NCBI GenBank assembly: GCA_029265905.1
Contig: JAJUGR010000002.1
Span: forward strand, 145,996 to 209,995
Reading direction: 5' to 3'
Origin: Sporomusaceae bacterium
GTDB taxonomy: Bacteria > Bacillota > Negativicutes > Acidaminococcales > JAJUGR01
Length of the DNA stretch: 64,000 nucleotides
Shown piece by piece: positions 43,670 to 51,661 of this stretch. Below the pieces are notes generated by a model. It was not told where the DNA came from. It did no database searches and saw only the letters and a list, made by a program, of their open reading frames with translations. The translations under genes and the position numbers were made by a program. Numbering within the stretch: position 1 is the first letter of the stretch; each line of letters opens with the position of its first letter.

Positions 43670-45465
43670 TTTGCTGGCGCGCGCGGCACGGAAAAAGTGA
43701 AGCTTGTTCCGTGGCCGGGGCGGCTGGCGGCGCTGATCGTGCCGCCCAGCATTTCGACGATGAATTTTACGATCGCCAGGCCCAGGCCCGTCCCGCCGCC
43801 GTCGGTGCGCGCCCTGGCCTTGTCGACGCGGTAGAAGCGGTCGAAAATCAGCGGCAGGTCCTTGGGCGGGATGCCCGGCCCATCGTCCTTGACGGTGAAA
43901 TAAGCGAACTGCTCGTCATGGCGGTAGGAGAGGGTAATGGTGCCCTGCTCGCGGCTGTACTTGATCGCGTTTTCCAGGAGGTTTAAAATCGCCTGCTTGA
44001 GCCAGTCGCGGTTGGCGATCACCTGTCCGGGCGGCTGCTCGTAGCTGATGATGAGCGACAGGCGCTTGCGCTCTGCCAAGTGGGACATTTCCTCCCGAAT
44101 CGTTTCGTACAAGCCTCCCGCCTCCAGGCGGGTGGTCGTGATTTGCTGCCGGTAATCAGCTGAATCCAGGCGCGCCAGCTGCAGCAAGTCGTTAATCAGG
44201 CGCTGCATGCGGTCCGCCTCGGTGTGGATGATGGAAAGGAATTTGGTTCGAAGCTTTTCGTCCTCGGCCGCGCCGTCTAGGAGGGTTTCGGCGAAGCCCT
44301 TGATTGCCGTCAGCGGCGTGGCCAGCTCATGCGAAGCGTTGGCGACAAACTCGGTTTGACGCTCCTGCATTTCCTTGAGCAGCGTCACGTCGTGGAAGAC
44401 GCACAGGACGGTCGACGCTTTGGGTGAATCAGGGGCGTCGTAGAGCGGCGCCACGAACACCTGGAACACGCGCTTGGTGTTGTTGAGGGCGGTCTTTAAG
44501 TCGATCATCCGGGCGTGGCGTCCCGACAGCGCGCGCTGCACGACGTGGTCGAGGTGGTTGCTGCCGATGACCTGCAGGTTGTGCTTGCCGATCAGCGGCG
44601 CCTTCAGGCCGAACAATTCCTCCGCTTTGCGGTTGGCGGTCGTCACGTGGCCGTAGCGGTCGAGCAGAATGACGGCGTTATCCATGTGCTCTAAAATCAG
44701 CTCCAGCTTGCGCTGCCCGGCACGGGCTTCCTGCACCTTGTCGTGCAGATTGCCGGCCAGGTTGTTGAGCGTGCCGGCCAGCAGGTCGAATTCGTTGCCG
44801 CTGCGGACGTGGATGCGGCGGCTCAAGTCGCCCTTGGCGAAGTTGAGCGCGACGGCCGTGATGTCCTCGAGCGGCTTAAGCAGGGAGCGGGCCAGCTTGA
44901 GGCTGATCAAAAGCGAAATGACGGAGGTGATGAGGATGGCCGCGAGCAGCGCGCCGCGCACGTGGCGAAAGGCGCTGTCTACGCTTGTCATCGGCGAAGA
45001 AACACGCAATGCGTATTCGTGCGGATGCTCCAGGCCGGCCGGGATGGCGACAAACAGGGTGTTTTTTGCGGTGACAAGGTTGGGGCGGATGTCGCTGCCC
45101 ATTTTTCCCGCGAAGGCGGCGCGCATTTCCGGCCAGCCGTTTTCGTCGGCATAGGGGGTGTGCGTTTCCGCGTCGGAGTGGGCGACGAGCTGCCCCTGGC
45201 GGTTGATCAGCTCGAAGTCGAGCTGCATGCTGCCGCCGATTTGCCTGACAAGCTCCGGAAACCGTTCGGTTGCCGTGTAATTTTTCGACAGCTGGCGCAA
45301 CTGGTATTCACTGTGCCTGGCGTTGATCTCCAGAGTGTCGCGCATGTTGGCCACGCTTTGCTCATAAAACAGGTCCAGGACATAAACGCCGAACAAGGTC
45401 AGGGTGACGGCGATAACAAGGAAAAAGGAGGCGGTCAAACGGGTGCGGATGGAGTGCTTCACCAT
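43666..45465 (-). CDS. phoR: PhoR-type sensor histidine kinase
   Basis: 599 aa. Two membrane helices (about 10-30 and 170-190) flank an extracytoplasmic sensor domain. A HAMP domain (190-245), a PAS domain (250-365), the dimerisation domain with phosphoacceptor His379 (ASHELATPLTAIKGF) and an ATPase domain with DDGPGIP and GGGTGLGLAI follow. It should phosphorylate the PhoP regulator at 41387. AAAGGAG precedes ATG 45465. It lies on the opposite strand inside the phosphate cluster and is divergent from pstS, so the repeat array between them may influence both. Confidence 0.93.
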   Translation of the reverse strand: MVKHSIRTRLTASFFLVIAVTLTLFGVYVLDLFYEQSVANMRDTLEINARHSEYQLRQLSKNYTATERFPELVRQIGGSMQLDFELINRQGQLVAHSDAETHTPYADENGWPEMRAAFAGKMGSDIRPNLVTAKNTLFVAIPAGLEHPHEYALRVSSPMTSVDSAFRHVRGALLAAILITSVISLLISLKLARSLLKPLEDITAVALNFAKGDLSRRIHVRSGNEFDLLAGTLNNLAGNLHDKVQEARAGQRKLELILEHMDNAVILLDRYGHVTTANRKAEELFGLKAPLIGKHNLQVIGSNHLDHVVQRALSGRHARMIDLKTALNNTKRVFQVFVAPLYDAPDSPKASTVLCVFHDVTLLKEMQERQTEFVANASHELATPLTAIKGFAETLLDGAAEDEKLRTKFLSIIHTEADRMQRLINDLLQLARLDSADYRQQITTTRLEAGGLYETIREEMSHLAERKRLSLIISYEQPPGQVIANRDWLKQAILNLLENAIKYSREQGTITLSYRHDEQFAYFTVKDDGPGIPPKDLPLIFDRFYRVDKARARTDGGGTGLGLAIVKFIVEMLGGTISAASRPGHGTSFTFSVPRAPAK

Positions 45466-45579
45466 GCGGGGGCTCCTTTCTGGCGGTCGCGCGGGATGAA
45501 TGTGACAGCAGGCTTTGTAACCATCATAGACGATTGCGGACGCCGCCGCAATTGCTCTTTTGCACAGGGCGGGACTGAA

Positions 45580-45649
45580 TTAACAGTGGCTTAACATTTC
45601 CTTAACAAGCGCTAACCTGCGCTTAACACGGGGACGAAATCCTTATAAT
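45580..45649 (+). promoter_or_regulatory. PhoP-box array and promoter of the second pstS
   Basis: Perfect TTAACA repeats start at 45580, 45591 and 45602, exactly 11 bp apart. They are followed by a degenerate TAACCT (45613) and another TTAACA (45623, one base out of phase). TATAAT lies at 45644-45649. This is the strongest Pho array in the window. Confidence 0.85.
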
Positions 45650-45690
45650 ACAATAAAGGCATAGGAAATGACAGGGAGGTATGGGAGCAG

Positions 45691-46638
45691 ATGAAGTTGA
45701 TGAAATCAAAGAAAGTAGCAGCCGCTCTCTTGGCGCTGGTGATGGGGGCCAGCTTTGTGGCGGGTTGCGGCGGCGACAAAAAAGATGACAAGAAGGCGGC
45801 GTCGGCCTTGTCAGGCGCGGTCAAAATCGACGGCTCCAGCACGGTGTTCCCGATCAGCGAAGCGATGGCCGAGGAATTCCGCAAAAAGAACCCGAACGTC
45901 AAGGTGACGGTCGGCGAGTCCGGCACCGGCGGCGGCATGAAAAAATTCGGGCCCGGCGAAATTGACATTGCCGATGCCTCCCGGCCGATCAAGCCGGACG
46001 AATTGAAGGTCCTCAAAGACCGCGGCGACGACGCGGTTGAACTGCCGATCGCCTACGACGGCTTGTCCGTTGTTGTCAATAAGCAAAACACCTGGGCGGC
46101 TTCCATGACGGTTGCCGAGTTGAAAAAGATTTGGGAGCCGAACAGCACGGTTAAGAACTGGAGCGACATTCGCCCGGAATGGCCGAACGAGCCGATTAAG
46201 CTCTATGGCCCCGGCACGGCCTCCGGCACGTTTGAATACTTCACCGAGGCCGTTGTCGGCAAGGCCAAATCGAGCCGCTCCGACTACACGGCCAGCGAAG
46301 ACGACAATGTTCTGGTAAAAGGCGTGGCGGGCGACAAATATGCGCTTGGCTACTTCGGCTACGTGTACTACCTGCACAACAAGGACAAGATGAACCTGGT
46401 GGCGGTCGGCGATGGCGCTTCCGCGATCTTGCCGAGTGAAAAGACGATCAAGGACGGCACCTACAAGCCGCTGTCCCGCCCGATCTTCATCTACGTGAGC
46501 AAGAAAGCGTTGGCGCGTCCGGAAGTGAAAGAATTCGTTTCCTTCTACCTGAGCAATGCGTCCAAACTCGTCCCGCAAGTTGGCTATGTGCCCTTTGCTG
46601 ACGCGCACTATCAAGAACTGTTGAAAAAGCTGCAGTAA
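45691..46638 (+). CDS. pstS: Phosphate-binding lipoprotein PstS (second copy)
   Basis: 315 aa. Signal peptide with lipobox FVAGC, then a Lys/Asp-rich linker and the PstS fold. Phosphate-binding signatures are DGSSTVFPIS, GESGTGGGMKKF and GTASGTFEYF. It is longer than the first-cluster PstS and belongs to the SphX/large PstS group. GGAGG lies upstream, with GGGAG closer, before ATG 45691. It is separated from pstC by a terminator-like hairpin, which would give more binding protein than permease. Confidence 0.94.
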   Translation: MKLMKSKKVAAALLALVMGASFVAGCGGDKKDDKKAASALSGAVKIDGSSTVFPISEAMAEEFRKKNPNVKVTVGESGTGGGMKKFGPGEIDIADASRPIKPDELKVLKDRGDDAVELPIAYDGLSVVVNKQNTWAASMTVAELKKIWEPNSTVKNWSDIRPEWPNEPIKLYGPGTASGTFEYFTEAVVGKAKSSRSDYTASEDDNVLVKGVAGDKYALGYFGYVYYLHNKDKMNLVAVGDGASAILPSEKTIKDGTYKPLSRPIFIYVSKKALARPEVKEFVSFYLSNASKLVPQVGYVPFADAHYQELLKKLQ

Positions 46639-46647
46639 TCAAGAACT

Positions 46648-46692
46648 GGCGAAAAGCGGTGATCAGGCGATGTCGGGTCACCGCTTTTTTCT
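46648..46692 (+). terminator. Terminator/attenuator between pstS and pstC
   Basis: AAAAGCGGTGA and TCACCGCTTTTTT arms are followed by CT, inside the otherwise co-oriented operon. Confidence 0.8.
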
Positions 46693-46725
46693 AAGCAACG
46701 GTTGGCAAGAGTAAGGAGGACCATC

Positions 46726-47631
46726 ATGAATTCAGTTTGCAATGAAAAACCGCAGCGGCGCGGCGAAAAGTTTGTTGCCTTCGGGCTATTCGCCTGCGCG
46801 CTGCTTTCGATAGCGACCACTTTGTTGATCGTCGGGATATTGCTGAATGAAGCGATTGAATTTTTCCGCGCGATTCCGGTCGGGCGTTTTGTCACCGAAG
46901 CGCAATGGGCGCCGCTGTTTGAGCCGCAGCGCTGGGGGATCCGCTCCCTGGTGTACGGCACGCTGGTTGTCGCCGTCGGGGCGAGTCTGTTCGCCGTGCC
47001 GTTGGGGCTGGGCAGCGCCATTTACTTGAGCGAATACGCCAGCCGCCGGACCCGCAGCTACGTCAAGCCGCTGCTGGAAATTTTAGCCGGCATCCCGACG
47101 ATTGTCTACGGGTACTTCGCGCTGGTTGTCATCACGCCTGTCTTGCAAACGTTCTTGCCTGAGCTCGGCGTGTTCAACGCCTTGAGCGCCAGCATCGCCG
47201 TCGGCATCATGATCACGCCGATGATCTCTTCGCTGAGCGAGGATGCGCTCCTGGCGGTGCCGGCTTCGCTCAGGGAAGGCGCTTATGCGCTCGGTTCGAC
47301 GAAGCTGGAGACGACGTTTCACATTTCCCTTCCCTATGCCCTGTCCGGCATCATCTCCAGCGTCGTGCTGGCTGTTTCCCGGGCGCTGGGCGAGACGATG
47401 ATCGTCACGATCGCCGCCGGCGCGACCCCGAGCCTTTCGCTCAATCCGCTGCAGAGCATCCAGACGCTGACGGCCTACATCGTGCAGGTCAGCATGGGCG
47501 ACACTCCGTTTGGCAGCGTCGAATACAAATCGATTTTTGCCGTCGGCATTACGCTTTTTTTCTTCACGCTGGTGATGAACTTGCTGGCGCTCAGCATTAA
47601 AGAACGCTTTAAAGTGGAGGCGAAGCTGTGA
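46726..47631 (+). CDS. pstC: Phosphate ABC transporter permease PstC (second copy)
   Basis: 301 aa, six membrane helices. The permease region contains LEILAGIPTIVYGYFAL and the EAA loop LREGAYALGSTKLETTFHI. This sub-type differs clearly from the first-cluster PstC (300 aa) and pairs with the PstS and PstA around it. AAGGAGGA precedes ATG 46726. It overlaps a possible GTG start of pstA. Confidence 0.93.
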   Translation: MNSVCNEKPQRRGEKFVAFGLFACALLSIATTLLIVGILLNEAIEFFRAIPVGRFVTEAQWAPLFEPQRWGIRSLVYGTLVVAVGASLFAVPLGLGSAIYLSEYASRRTRSYVKPLLEILAGIPTIVYGYFALVVITPVLQTFLPELGVFNALSASIAVGIMITPMISSLSEDALLAVPASLREGAYALGSTKLETTFHISLPYALSGIISSVVLAVSRALGETMIVTIAAGATPSLSLNPLQSIQTLTAYIVQVSMGDTPFGSVEYKSIFAVGITLFFFTLVMNLLALSIKERFKVEAKL

Positions 47632-47675
47632 AAAACGATTTTGAGACAGCCGGGCTGCAAGAGGAGGGGCTTTTT

Positions 47676-48560
47676 ATGAATCGAGGGTCAAGATTTGTTG
47701 CAGTCAGTCGCCACGACGTATGGCGAAAGTTCAAAGACTCCTTGTTTGCGGGCGTTTTCTTGACGGCGATCGTGTTGTCGCTTTTGACCCTGGCGTTTTT
47801 GCTCGCCAGCATAATTTACAAGGGCCATGGTTCGCTGTCGATTGATTTTTTGACGAGTTATCCGTCCCGCTTTGCCAGCCAGGCCGGGATCAAAGCGGCG
47901 CTGGCCGGAACCTTTGCCTTCGTGGCCATCACCGCCCCGCTGTCTTTTGCGATCGGCGTCTGTTCGGCGATTTACCTGGAGGAATATGCTCCGCGCAATT
48001 GGTTCACGAAATTGCTGGAGATCAATATTGCCAACCTGGCCGGCATCCCGTCGATCGTCTACGGCATGCTGGGGCTGGTTTTGTTTGTGCGGGGTCTGGA
48101 TCTGGGCCGCAGCGTGCTGGCCGGGGCGCTGACCATGACCTTGCTGGTCTTGCCTGTGATTATCGTCGCCTCCCAGGAGGCGCTCCGCTCCGTGCCGGTG
48201 TCGCTCCGCCACGCCTCCTTCGCGCTGGGCGGCACCTTGACCCAGACCGTGTTCCGGGTTGTTTTGCCGGTGGCGATGCCGGGCATCCTGACGGGCACGA
48301 TTCTGGCGGTTTCCCGGGCGATCGGCGAGACGGCGCCGCTTTTGACGATTGGCGCGCTGACTTATGTGGCCTTTTTGCCCAGCAGCCTCTTTTCGGAGTT
48401 TACCGTGCTGCCGATTCAGATCTTCAACTGGGTGTCGCGTCCGCAAGTGGAATTTCAGGACGTGGCGGCGGCCGGCATCATTGTGTTGCTGGCGATTTTG
48501 CTGCTGCTTAACTCCGCTGCGATCGTGATGCGCGACCGCTTCCGCAAGCGCATGGGTTAA
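47676..48560 (+). CDS. pstA: Phosphate ABC transporter permease PstA (second copy)
   Basis: 294 aa, six membrane helices, with NLAGIPSIVYGMLGLVLF and the EAA loop LRHASFALGGTLTQTVFRVV. GAGGAGGGG (47661-47669) with a 6-base spacing supports ATG 47676; the frame also contains a GTG at 47628 that overlaps pstC but lacks a better site. With PstC it forms the high-affinity phosphate channel driven by PstB. Confidence 0.93.
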   Translation: MNRGSRFVAVSRHDVWRKFKDSLFAGVFLTAIVLSLLTLAFLLASIIYKGHGSLSIDFLTSYPSRFASQAGIKAALAGTFAFVAITAPLSFAIGVCSAIYLEEYAPRNWFTKLLEINIANLAGIPSIVYGMLGLVLFVRGLDLGRSVLAGALTMTLLVLPVIIVASQEALRSVPVSLRHASFALGGTLTQTVFRVVLPVAMPGILTGTILAVSRAIGETAPLLTIGALTYVAFLPSSLFSEFTVLPIQIFNWVSRPQVEFQDVAAAGIIVLLAILLLLNSAAIVMRDRFRKRMG

Positions 48561-48561
48561 T

Positions 48562-48604
48562 GAAAAGCGATAGGGGCGTTCTGCACCCTTGTCGCTTTTT
48601 TTAT
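48562..48604 (+). terminator. Terminator of the second pst operon
   Basis: AAAAGCGA-AGGG and CCCT-TCGCTTTTTTT arms enclose a short loop. Confidence 0.85.
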
Positions 48605-48677
48605 CAGCGCAGCAAAGCACGCTCTATTGTACTCGCTTATGTCACCTTGTTCACAATAATGCAGGGAGGCTGTCACC

Positions 48678-50618
48678 ATGCAAAATAACGTATTAACTAG
48701 ATTGAAATCATCCATAGTTGCAAGCGGCATGCGCGGGCTGCTGCGCGCAATCAAAGCGCGGGGCGGCAACCAAGCGGCCCGCCGGACGCGGCGTCCGCTA
48801 ATGAAGCGGCTGCGGGTCGCGGCGCGCGTGGTCAGGCTCGCCAATCGCCGGAAGCTTACCGTCGGGCGCGTGCTGAAGCAATTGAACTGGCAGTCTTTCC
48901 GCCAGTCTCTGCAGTTGGGGAAAAGTCCGCTGAGCCGCAAGCTGGTCGGACTGATGGCGGGGCTGATTGCCGTTTCCGTCGGCGCGACGGGCTATTTGGC
49001 CTATGACGCGGCGGAAAAAAACATTCGCACCATCACCCAGCAGCGCCTGCAGTCGGAAGCGGATAAAATGACGGAGAAAATCACCATCTTGCGCCTGGTC
49101 GTGCAAGATGGCAATGAATTCGACCGCGCGCTGCGCAAGGAGCTGGAGCGCCAGCAGTCGACCCTGGCCCTCGACGGCCTGACCGTGGCGGAATTGTTTG
49201 TCACGTCCGACGGCCAGTTGCTTCCGTTCAAGGGCAGGCAGGAGAAGCCGCTGGCTGTGGCCGCGCCAGTTTTGCAGGCGGTATTTGAACAGGAGCGCGG
49301 CGTCGCCAAGCTTGCTGTTGACGGCGAGCCGTATACGGCGGCTTACGCGAAGGCGGCGGAGCTGAACCGCGTGTACATGCTGTTTGTTCGTGACGCCGAG
49401 TATCTGGCGCCTGTGCATCGTCTGCGCGACGTCGTTATCGTCACGATCCTGTTTGCCACGCTGGCCGCCTGCCTGATCGCCCTGGTCATTGTGCACGGGA
49501 TTACAAAGCCGGTTGAACATATTTTGGCGGCGATCCGCGACGTCAGCCGCGGCGACTATACGAAGAAAATAACCTTGCGCATCAGCCGCCGTTCGGAAAT
49601 GGGCGCGTTGATTACGCATTTTAATACGATGGTGGACGACGTGTCCGACGTCATGACGCGCATCAAACGCATTATTGGCGAATTGACCCGGGTTGGCGGC
49701 GATATGTCCCGAAAAGCGCGCCTAACGGCGCAGAACGCCGAGGAGCTCAAGCAGCGCGCGCTGGCCGTGGCGGAGGATGCGCGCCGGATTCGCCAGACGA
49801 CTTCCGAGGCCGACCGTTCGTTTGCCGATATGAAGCAGGTGACGGGCGAGGTGATCGATCGCTTCGGCGGCGTGCGGGCAAAAAGCGGCGAACTGCATAA
49901 GTCGGCCGAGCAGGGGCGCAGCTCGATCGAAGAGCTGCTGAGCGCCATGCGCGGCTATGTTGATGAGGCGAAGGAAATGAAAGGGCTGATGGCCAAGCTG
50001 CTGGTGCAGTCGAAGGAAATCGAACAGGTGTTGGGGATGATTCGCACCATGGCGGCGGAGACGAAACTCGTCTCCCTCAATGCGACGATCGAGGCGGCGC
50101 GTGCCGGGGTGGCCGGGAGAAGCTTTGCCGTCGTGGCGCAGGAAGTGCAGCGCCTCGCGGAGCAATCGAACAATGCAGCCAATGACATCCGCAAAATTGT
50201 GCGCGACATACAGGTGCAAACGCTGGCGGCCACGGACATGGCAAACAGCATGGCGGATCGGATTGCCAGCAGCGCGGCGTTGACGGCGACTGCGGAGACG
50301 GCGTTTCAAGCGCTTTTGTCCGGCGTGTCAGATTCGTCCGAAGGGGTTGCTGCCATGGCGGGCAAGATCGATCAATTGTCGAAGGAGCTGGCCATGTTGG
50401 AAAACGGGATTGGCACCATTGCCGGCATTGCGGCGGTGACGGACGGGAACAGCCGGGCGATGGTCGCGGCGGCCGAGGCGCAGGAAGCGGCTGCAGCACA
50501 ATCTCAGTCGCTGGCGGAAGAAACCTGCGCCATGGCGGCGCGGCTAGGCGGCCTCACGGCGCGCCTGCAGGTGGCTGAACAAGCCGAAGACGACTTGCAG
50601 GCGGCGCGGGTTGCGTAG
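48678..50618 (+). CDS. Methyl-accepting chemotaxis protein with a highly basic N-terminal extension
   Basis: 646 aa. The first 88 residues carry 24 Arg/Lys and no Asp or Glu. Then come a membrane helix (about 89-108), an extracytoplasmic sensor region of about 140 residues, a second helix (about 253-275), HAMP and the signalling domain. The tip reads ETKLVSLNATIEAARAGVAG, a divergent form of the canonical [20 protein letters not shown]. The ATG at 48678 has a good GGGAGG, so the basic extension is probably real. It follows the phosphate operon but has its own leader; the ligand is unknown. Confidence 0.88.
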   Translation: MQNNVLTRLKSSIVASGMRGLLRAIKARGGNQAARRTRRPLMKRLRVAARVVRLANRRKLTVGRVLKQLNWQSFRQSLQLGKSPLSRKLVGLMAGLIAVSVGATGYLAYDAAEKNIRTITQQRLQSEADKMTEKITILRLVVQDGNEFDRALRKELERQQSTLALDGLTVAELFVTSDGQLLPFKGRQEKPLAVAAPVLQAVFEQERGVAKLAVDGEPYTAAYAKAAELNRVYMLFVRDAEYLAPVHRLRDVVIVTILFATLAACLIALVIVHGITKPVEHILAAIRDVSRGDYTKKITLRISRRSEMGALITHFNTMVDDVSDVMTRIKRIIGELTRVGGDMSRKARLTAQNAEELKQRALAVAEDARRIRQTTSEADRSFADMKQVTGEVIDRFGGVRAKSGELHKSAEQGRSSIEELLSAMRGYVDEAKEMKGLMAKLLVQSKEIEQVLGMIRTMAAETKLVSLNATIEAARAGVAGRSFAVVAQEVQRLAEQSNNAANDIRKIVRDIQVQTLAATDMANSMADRIASSAALTATAETAFQALLSGVSDSSEGVAAMAGKIDQLSKELAMLENGIGTIAGIAAVTDGNSRAMVAAAEAQEAAAAQSQSLAEETCAMAARLGGLTARLQVAEQAEDDLQAARVA

Positions 50619-50690
50619 GCGCTAGGTATCAAAATCATAAATAAAGTAAAGAAACTCTAATTCCGACAGGAATGTGGCGATACGCGGCGA

Positions 50691-50715
50691 ATTTCATGCA
50701 AGTATATAGCATGAA
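50691..50715. repeat. Inverted repeat before divIC/ftsB
   Basis: TTCATGC (50693-50699), a 9-base AT-rich spacer and GCATGAA (50709-50715) lie just ahead of the ribosome site. Could be an operator or a small leader hairpin. Confidence 0.4.
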
Positions 50716-50730
50716 AAGGAGCGTGGAGAA

Positions 50731-51021
50731 ATGGCCGGCGAAACAAAACGGAAAATATCCTGGTTTTCTGTTGCGATGGTTTTGCTTACCTTTTTTTTCT
50801 CAGCCCGGTTCATCGCGCAGGAATACCGCATTTATCAGGTGCGAGCGGAAGCGAAAGCCGTCGCTCGGCACATCGACGAGCTACAGCAGCAGCAGGCGAT
50901 GCTGGTCCAGGAAAAACAGCGCTTGAACGATCCGGCGTATCTGGAGCAGATGGCGCGGGAAAAGCTCAATTTGGTCCGGCCGGGGGAAGTGCCCTGCGTG
51001 TTAGTCGCGGACCGTCAGTAA
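50731..51021 (+). CDS. Septum formation initiator protein, DivIC/FtsB family
   Basis: 96 aa. A short cytoplasmic N-terminus, one membrane helix (about 11-27) and a coiled coil (about 30-65, ELQQQQAMLVQEKQRL) are followed by DPAYLEQMAREKLNLVRPGE. The last segment is characteristic of FtsB/DivIC. It forms a complex with FtsL and FtsQ/DivIB at the division septum. GGAG precedes ATG 50731. It is the gene that in spore formers follows yabP-yabQ, which are not present here. Confidence 0.9.
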   Translation: MAGETKRKISWFSVAMVLLTFFFSARFIAQEYRIYQVRAEAKAVARHIDELQQQQAMLVQEKQRLNDPAYLEQMAREKLNLVRPGEVPCVLVADRQ

Positions 51022-51035
51022 AATACAGTAAAATA
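51016..51035. repeat. Tandem 10-bp repeat CAGTAAAATA x2
   Basis: Two exact copies (51016-51025, 51026-51035) overlap the divIC stop codon and lie just upstream of the next promoter. Confidence 0.6.
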
Positions 51036-51048
51036 CTGCGGGCAATGA

Positions 51049-51078
51049 TTGACAGACTTTCAGCTTAAACGCTATAAT
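51049..51078 (+). promoter_or_regulatory. Promoter of the S1-domain gene
   Basis: Consensus TTGACA (51049-51054) and TATAAT (51073-51078) are separated by 18 bases. Confidence 0.88.
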
Positions 51079-51132
51079 TTAATTTGAAATGCGTCATTTT
51101 AACATGATGTTTAAGGGGGAGAATCATCTCGT

Positions 51133-51561
51133 ATGTCCACCATTGAGGTCGGCGCTATTGTCGAAGGTACAGTAACTGGTATCACCAACTTTGGGGCTTT
51201 TGTTGAATTGCCCGGTGGCAAAGTAGGACTCATTCATATCTCGGAGATCGCGGACGTTTATGTGCGCGATGTCAAGGATTACGTCAAAGAGCAAGACAAA
51301 ATCAAGGTCAAGGTGTTATCCGTCGATGATCGTGGGAAAATCGGCCTTTCCCTGCGGCAGTTGGCCGCACCGGCGCCCGCGCCGGCTGCACCGCCTCGTC
51401 GTCCGCCGGTAGATAATCGTCGATTCCGTCCCCAGCCGTCCTTGTCTTTTGAAGATAAGCTTTCGCGCTTTTTGAAGGACAGCGATGACCGGCAGAGCGA
51501 GCTGAAACGCAGCACCGACTCAAAGCGGGGCGGCCGTGGCGCCAATCGGCGCGGCGATTAA
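51133..51561 (+). CDS. S1 RNA-binding domain protein (YabR-like)
   Basis: 142 aa. Residues 1-72 form one S1 domain (GAIVEGTVTGITNFGAFVEL, GLIHISEI, KVKVLSVDDRGKIGLSLRQ). The rest is a Pro/Ala/Arg-rich linker and a basic Gly/Arg tail (KRGGRGANRRGD), typical of a flexible RNA-binding extension. Family members associate with ribosomes or RNA under stress. AAGGGGGAG lies 11-12 bases before ATG 51133, a rather long spacing. The gene keeps its usual place after divIC; spoIIE, which normally follows in spore formers, is missing. Confidence 0.9.
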   Translation: MSTIEVGAIVEGTVTGITNFGAFVELPGGKVGLIHISEIADVYVRDVKDYVKEQDKIKVKVLSVDDRGKIGLSLRQLAAPAPAPAAPPRRPPVDNRRFRPQPSLSFEDKLSRFLKDSDDRQSELKRSTDSKRGGRGANRRGD

Positions 51562-51582
51562 CCAGCGACCCGTTGGAACGAG

Positions 51583-51629
51583 ACACGGAAGAGCTTTCCA
51601 AAGGGAGAGCTCTTCCGTCTTGCTTTTTG
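51583..51629 (+). terminator. Terminator of the S1-domain gene
   Basis: ACGGAAGAGCT (51584-51594) and AGCTCTTCCGT (51608-51618) are followed by CTTGCTTTTT. Confidence 0.85.
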
Positions 51630-51661
51630 GGGGATCTGCGTCAAACAGGAGGCGAGGACCG

